Below are positions 59,747-64,000 of a stretch of 64,000 nt of DNA, piece by piece. This DNA comes from Actinomycetota bacterium (GTDB lineage Bacteria > Actinomycetota > Acidimicrobiia > Acidimicrobiales > MedAcidi-G1). The notes beneath the pieces are model-generated. The model was given only the letters and a program-made list of their open reading frames with translations, had not been told where the DNA came from and made no database searches. The stretch is taken from contig PBLL01000030.1 in assembly GCA_002721755.1 (NCBI GenBank), positions 1 to 64,000 on the forward strand. Reading direction: 5' to 3'. A program made the translations under genes and the position numbers. Position 1 is the first letter of the stretch; the number at the start of each line of letters is the position of its first letter.

Positions 59747-62455
59747 TCAGTTGTGAGAAATAGCATCAAGAACATTAAGACGTGAGGCTCTGAATGCCGG
59801 AAGAACAGAAGCGAGGATTCCAAACAGACCTGATATCAGAAGGTACTGCAATAGAGAACCAAAAGGTATTGACAGAATACTGACGAAATCGTCAGGTATT
59901 GCTGCAGTGGCAGCCAAACCGAAGAACACTCCTATGGTGACACCGAGAAGACCGCCGAACAGAGCAATAATGACAGCTTCCCAGCGAACCATTCTGCGCA
60001 TCTGGCGTCTCGTCATGCCTACTGCTCGCAACAGGCCAAGTTCGCGTGTTTGTTCATAAACAGACAGTGCCAGGGTATTGGTTATACCTAATACGGCAAT
60101 TAATAATGAAAGAGCAAGGAAGGTGGTAATAACACTTAAAACTTGATCTAACTGTTTTTCAACACTCTCACGGTATTCAGCCCTATTTTCGACTGAAAGT
60201 TGAGGGTACTCCTGTGTGTAGTTTTCAACTGAAGCTCTAGCTAATTCCGGATCTGCATCAGGGTTGAACAGAATGCTGAGGAAACTGTCTTGTGACTGGG
60301 GGAAGTAACGATCAAAAGTTGCCATATCTATAACCCAGTTGCCCAACATGGCATCGTTTTTAAAAATTGCTGCTGTAGTGAGAGACACTTCGCTGCTTCC
60401 CGGAAAAGTCACGTATATAGGGTCTCCTACCTCTAGACCTCTTTCTGCAGCAGGGTCTTCGTGGACAAGGATTGTCCCAACATCTCCTTTTGCAGCGATG
60501 CTTTCAGTGGAGCCTCGGCTGATATCTAGGTCAATATGTGCATTGATCAGTGCAAAGTCAGTACTTGCCACATCCTTTAGATCTCCATCCACACCCAGAG
60601 CGTCAAAAGTAAACCTGTATGCGACAACAGAATCGATGAGATCGGGTCGTTCGTTGCTTAGCTCTTTAAGTTCATCTCCTAAGTCGCTCGAAAATCCCTG
60701 AAAATCACCGCCGAATCCATCGACCTGAACGACTAGATCCATGGAAGTGCTGTCTTCTATCAGATCAATGAAAGTAGCTTTCAGTGAGCTGCTCACAACT
60801 GCAGCAAGACTTACGAGCGCCAAGCCTATAGTAAGAGCAGCAGCTGTCGCAGCTGTACGTCTTGGTCGCCGTGCAGCGTTTTCTCTGGCGAGTCGTCCGG
60901 GGATTTTGAATAAACGCTGTATCGGTCTTCCAAAAATATTAGCGACTGGTTTGGTGGCGATAGGGCTGAGCATGTAAACGCCGGCAAAAGTAGAAATGGC
61001 GCCTGTTCCTAACAGCCATAGGATTCCATTTGTTCCTATATCAAAAGTCATCCCTGAAATTAATTCTGCTACACCAATCAAAGTGACAGCACCACCGATT
61101 AAAAGTCTTCTTCTGAGACTTGTAGGAGTAAAACTTACCTCTTCACGCATAGCAGTAACAGGTGCTATTGAACGTGTACGTCTTGCTGGGAGTATTGAAG
61201 AAAGGACCGTTGCTCCGATACTTACAAAAGCTGCCACGATAATTGTTCTTGGTTTCATTGGCAGCACGCCTGGGAGAGCTCCGAAACCGACTGATTCGAG
61301 CAGTTCTCGTAAACCAAGAGCTAGAAGGTAACCGACTCCTAATCCAACTACTGTTGCTGTTACACCAATTACTACTGCTTCCAAAATAACCGATCGGAAA
61401 ACTTGGCGTGTAGTTGCACCGAGAGCACGGAGTAGTGCGAGTTCGCGAACACGTTGCCCCAAAACTATTGAGAAGGTGTTATTGATTATGAACGCACTGA
61501 CAATGACGGCTATTACTGCGAAAGCTAACAAGACACCAGATAAGACACTTAGAAAGGAGTTGAAGTCATCTCGTTGTTCTTCAATAAGGGTTTCTTGGTC
61601 GACAACCTCAAGTTGAACATCACTGAGGAATCCCAGAGCGGCTTGTTGTTCTTCGGGTAGCGCTGACATGGAAGCTTTGAAATTCTGTGTGTAGGAATCC
61701 AACCTGTTCTGGATGCTGGTAGCTACATCCCCATGATTAGCCCCTGGTGTTACAGCAACGTTCAGGTAGTCGTAGGTGCCTACATAATCGAGAAAAGTAT
61801 GAGAAGTTCGTTCTTCAAAAGCAGCGAGAGTTGCTCCGAAGTTCTTGTTTTCTGTAGGGGATCTCCAGTTCGCAATACCAGTAAGAGTGAAAAGACGATT
61901 TCCTATTGGACCGCTGACTTTATATATTTCCCCGACTTCAAAATCAAAATCTTCAGCAGTTTTCTTATCGACAATGAATTCACCTACAACCGAAGAATCG
62001 CCAATGTCACCAGTCCATTCAGGGGGTCTGCCCTCGTAGATGAAAAATTCTTGCAACGGACCGGAATCGGTGAAGTAGTTCATTCCAAATTGGGGAGCAC
62101 CACGCGTTTTAGTAGCTTTAGGGTTACCTTCATCGTCAGTCACAATTGGTATGACGTTCCAAGCCATAATCTGGCCGCTTACAGCTTCTACTCCTGGTAT
62201 GTCGTCTGTGACTACCTGTAACAATTCTTCTGGTACAGGTAGTCGATTAAACCTCTCTCCGTCTTGGATGGAAGCTCGAACATTGAAATCAACATCTCCG
62301 ATGATGTCGACTGAGAGTTCATCAAAAGAACTTCTAAGTTTGTCTGTTAGTACAAATGATGTGGACATGAAGGCCACACCTAGAACAACAGCAAAAGTAG
62401 TCAGTGCATAGCGGAGCTTTCGACCGCGGATGTTTCTGATAGTTAGACCAAACAT
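59747..62455 (-). CDS. ABC transporter permease with two FtsX domains (MacB-like)
   Basis: A 902-residue permease. An N-terminal helix (LRYALTTFAVVLGVAFMSTSFVL) and MacB_PCD-like extracytoplasmic domain precede a first FtsX core (SVLSGVLLAFAVIAVIVSAFIINNTFSI). A second helix-plus-periplasmic segment is followed by another FtsX core (VLSVITTFLALSLLIAVLGITNTLAL and GLLGVTIGVFFGL). It works with the adjacent ATPase, 3 nt away, to move or mechanically act on hydrophobic substrates or peptides at the envelope. The substrate is unknown. Confidence 0.92.
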   Translation of the reverse strand: MFGLTIRNIRGRKLRYALTTFAVVLGVAFMSTSFVLTDKLRSSFDELSVDIIGDVDFNVRASIQDGERFNRLPVPEELLQVVTDDIPGVEAVSGQIMAWNVIPIVTDDEGNPKATKTRGAPQFGMNYFTDSGPLQEFFIYEGRPPEWTGDIGDSSVVGEFIVDKKTAEDFDFEVGEIYKVSGPIGNRLFTLTGIANWRSPTENKNFGATLAAFEERTSHTFLDYVGTYDYLNVAVTPGANHGDVATSIQNRLDSYTQNFKASMSALPEEQQAALGFLSDVQLEVVDQETLIEEQRDDFNSFLSVLSGVLLAFAVIAVIVSAFIINNTFSIVLGQRVRELALLRALGATTRQVFRSVILEAVVIGVTATVVGLGVGYLLALGLRELLESVGFGALPGVLPMKPRTIIVAAFVSIGATVLSSILPARRTRSIAPVTAMREEVSFTPTSLRRRLLIGGAVTLIGVAELISGMTFDIGTNGILWLLGTGAISTFAGVYMLSPIATKPVANIFGRPIQRLFKIPGRLARENAARRPRRTAATAAALTIGLALVSLAAVVSSSLKATFIDLIEDSTSMDLVVQVDGFGGDFQGFSSDLGDELKELSNERPDLIDSVVAYRFTFDALGVDGDLKDVASTDFALINAHIDLDISRGSTESIAAKGDVGTILVHEDPAAERGLEVGDPIYVTFPGSSEVSLTTAAIFKNDAMLGNWVIDMATFDRYFPQSQDSFLSILFNPDADPELARASVENYTQEYPQLSVENRAEYRESVEKQLDQVLSVITTFLALSLLIAVLGITNTLALSVYEQTRELGLLRAVGMTRRQMRRMVRWEAVIIALFGGLLGVTIGVFFGLAATAAIPDDFVSILSIPFGSLLQYLLISGLFGILASVLPAFRASRLNVLDAISHN

Positions 62456-62458
62456 GGG

Positions 62459-63199
62459 TCAGTTAGAGAAGTTCTTTATATTGTCCAGAATCTTGTCGGC
62501 AGTGGGGTCTACCATCTCATCAACGATTTTTCCATCACCTAAAAAAAGCACTCTGTGGGAACGTGCTGCTGCCTGCGCATCATGGGTGACCATAACCATT
62601 GTTTGGTTGAGTTCTTCAACAGCGTGTCTGAGAAAATCAAGCACTTCGTCACCGGTTTTAGAGTCAAGATTTCCTGTTGGTTCATCAGCAAAAACTATTT
62701 CAGGTTTTGACACCAGAGCTCTTGCTACTGCCACACGCTGCTGCTGTCCGCCGGACAGTTCATCCGGTCGGTGTTTCAAACGGTCCGCAATTCCTACTGC
62801 CTGCATAACCTGATCCATCCATTCACTGTCAGGTTTCGTTCCCGCAAGGTCTAAAGGAAGGGTTGTGTTTTCTTTTGCAGTTAAAGTCGGTAGAAGATTG
62901 AATGCTTGGAAAACAAAACCGACCTTGTTTCTCCTCAGAAGAGTTAGGTCTTTATCGGAAAGGCTTCCAAGTTCTGTCTCTCCAATATGAACAGTTCCAG
63001 AAGTCAGATCGTCAAGACCGGCTGCACAGTGCATGAGAGTTGATTTACCGGACCCTGATGGTCCCATAATCGCAGTGAATTTTCCTTTTTCGAATTCGAC
63101 AGTTACATCGTCGAGCGCGCGCACCTCGGTTTCCCCTGATCCGTAGATTTTGCTGCCATTAGTGACGCGTGCTGCTGCATTTGAATTGTTTATAGTCAC
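62459..63199 (-). CDS. ABC transporter ATP-binding protein (LolD/MacB family)
   Basis: A 246-residue ATPase partner of the FtsX-type permease. Walker A is IMGPSGSGKSTLMHCAAGL, Q-loop FVFQAFNLLP, signature LSGGQQQRVAVARAL, Walker B IVFADEPTGNLDS and the H-loop TMVMVTHDAQAA. It is encoded first in the two-gene unit, with the permease starting 3 nt after its stop. Confidence 0.95.
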   Translation of the reverse strand: MTINNSNAAARVTNGSKIYGSGETEVRALDDVTVEFEKGKFTAIMGPSGSGKSTLMHCAAGLDDLTSGTVHIGETELGSLSDKDLTLLRRNKVGFVFQAFNLLPTLTAKENTTLPLDLAGTKPDSEWMDQVMQAVGIADRLKHRPDELSGGQQQRVAVARALVSKPEIVFADEPTGNLDSKTGDEVLDFLRHAVEELNQTMVMVTHDAQAAARSHRVLFLGDGKIVDEMVDPTADKILDNIKNFSN

Positions 63200-63244
63200 A
63201 CTTGCAGGATACGTTCCTATTTAGGAAAAAGCTTAGGAGGCAGT

Positions 63245-63748
63245 GTGTCAATTGACACTTTGAGGGACTTTCATAGAGACGACCTTCAAGAGGTTCTTGC
63301 TCTGAATAATTCAGCTGCGCCGGCAGTAAATGAATTGACATCTTCAGATTTGGAATGGTTCGAGGAAGTTTCTCATCTGTTTTTAGTTTCAGAGAGAAAA
63401 GTGGATGAAAAATCTCTAATCACGGGATTTCTAATCGGTTTAACAGGACCTGGAGTCAACTACGCAAGCGCCAACTACAAATGGTTCACCAGCAGATATG
63501 AAAGTTTCTTGTACGTAGATCGAGTAGTTGTGGATGAATCCTCCTGGGGTCAGGGAAACGGTCGACGTTTCTATGAAGCGCTAGTGAGTTCAGGTACAGA
63601 TCAGCCTTTCATGTGCGCAGAAGTGAATATAAAACCTAGAAATGATAGATCTCTGGGCTTTCATGAAAAATTCGGATTTGTGCCTGTAGGGGAACAAGAC
63701 ACAGAAGGTGGTTCTAAGAGAGTTCAAATGATGGAATACAAGATTTAA
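63245..63748 (+). CDS. GNAT-family N-acetyltransferase
   Basis: A 167-residue acetyltransferase. The acetyl-CoA site is degenerate but visible as VVVDESSWGQGNGRRFYEAL (Q-x-x-G-x-G/R), and the C-terminal NDRSLGFHEKFGFVPVGEQ strand-helix is conserved. GTG 63245 follows GGAGG. The substrate is unknown. It is divergent from the ABC gene and overlaps the stop of the 59-aa convergent gene by 4 nt. Confidence 0.88.
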   Translation: MSIDTLRDFHRDDLQEVLALNNSAAPAVNELTSSDLEWFEEVSHLFLVSERKVDEKSLITGFLIGLTGPGVNYASANYKWFTSRYESFLYVDRVVVDESSWGQGNGRRFYEALVSSGTDQPFMCAEVNIKPRNDRSLGFHEKFGFVPVGEQDTEGGSKRVQMMEYKI

Positions 63749-63924
63749 CTTTGTTCGTCTTTAACCAAAGTCATTCCCAAAGGCTTTTTACCGGGAGAAC
63801 CGCAGAGCCAACATGGTTCAAGAGGCACACCTCGCCAGGTGACCTCACAGTGATGGCAGACAAGGGTAACCCTGTCTATCCAACTATCCCCACCTTCATC
63901 ACCCTCTATGGGTAACAACGCCAT
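63745..63924 (-). CDS. 59-aa zinc-ribbon-like protein, below the ORF-track cutoff
   Basis: Reading the minus strand from ATG 63924 gives 59 residues with two Cys pairs: LVCHHCEVTW and PCWLCGSPG, the spacing of a small zinc ribbon, plus a Lys-rich C-terminus (GKKPLGMTLVKDEQ). The frame upstream of the ATG is closed by TAA. No strong Shine-Dalgarno is visible. Its stop overlaps that of the GNAT gene. Similar short zinc-ribbon proteins are common in Actinobacteria, but no function is assigned. Confidence 0.65.
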   Translation of the reverse strand: MALLPIEGDEGGDSWIDRVTLVCHHCEVTWRGVPLEPCWLCGSPGKKPLGMTLVKDEQS

Positions 63925-64000
63925 ACGCGCAAATTAACCAATTCACGCGCGTAGGGGTGTGATCCTCCCAATAAAGGCTTAACGTCAGGGGTCTAAGACA

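Overview
The window reads as a chromosomal segment of an AT-rich, free-living actinobacterium, most likely a marine Acidimicrobiia-type lineage. This is inferred from gene content, not from a marker tree. The clues are the actinobacterial gene order around tilS-hpt and panC-coaX-lysS-clpC, a DUF2342 (F420-associated) metalloprotease, an S-(hydroxymethyl)mycothiol dehydrogenase-like enzyme, HemQ plus HemY of the coproporphyrin haem route, a PGPGW membrane protein, HelD, and an ABC substrate-binding lipoprotein with an Ala-Pro-Thr linker. Genes are densely packed with many 4-14 bp overlaps. I see no phage, transposase, CRISPR or rRNA, and no stretch over 300 bases without a gene. Two threonine tRNAs are present.

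Layout. 1-9.8 kb: 5'-truncated pcrA, tRNA-Thr(CGU), a 44-aa membrane protein, DUF2342 protease, tilS, hpt, a phosphatase-like protein lacking catalytic residues, panC, coaX, lysS, and a convergent polyprenyl diphosphate synthase. 10-19.3 kb: clpC, a lipoprotein/HAD-like fusion, a dienelactone hydrolase-like protein, a Crp regulator, ispD-ispF-rlmB, tRNA-Thr(UGU), a LytR_C protein and glycerate kinase. 19.4-21.5 kb: groEL with an upstream inverted repeat, and a PPOX-family protein.

21.5-30.1 kb is the most interesting region. A six-gene minus-strand operon runs BKACE, carnitine 3-dehydrogenase, gamma-butyrobetaine dioxygenase-like oxygenase, then a formate dehydrogenase. The molybdenum subunit of that enzyme is split across two ORFs in the supplied track by an in-frame UGA. 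This UGA lies at the position where related enzymes carry Sec or Cys, and it is followed by a 7-bp hairpin with a GGUCU loop, as expected of a bacterial SECIS. Its usual N-terminal iron-sulfur module is a separate gene at the 3' end of the operon, after an NAD(H)-binding NuoE/NuoF-type fusion. fdhD is divergent from the operon. The operon suggests oxidation of quaternary amines coupled to formate oxidation.

30-37.5 kb: hemQ, a receiver-like small protein, amtB-glnD (no PII gene), a GC-rich PGPGW gene flanked by two 86-bp copies of the NUDIX gene promoter and 5' end, the NUDIX gene, a PAC2 protein and a GNAT. 37.5-46.9 kb: mycothiol-type formaldehyde dehydrogenase, Gfo/Idh/MocA and aldo-keto reductases, SnoaL-like and DUF1214 proteins, the substrate-binding lipoprotein, and a B12-dependent acyl-CoA mutase (two subunits plus a MeaB-type GTPase) whose substrate-pocket residues look isobutyryl-CoA-mutase-like. 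46.9-51.1 kb: a cell-surface glycan cluster (GtrA, two methyltransferases, an alpha/alpha-barrel protein, GT4). 51.1-64 kb: dtd, hemE-hemY-lnt, patatin, HelD, an MBL-fold protein, an ABC exporter pair, a GNAT and a 59-aa zinc-ribbon protein missed by the ORF track.
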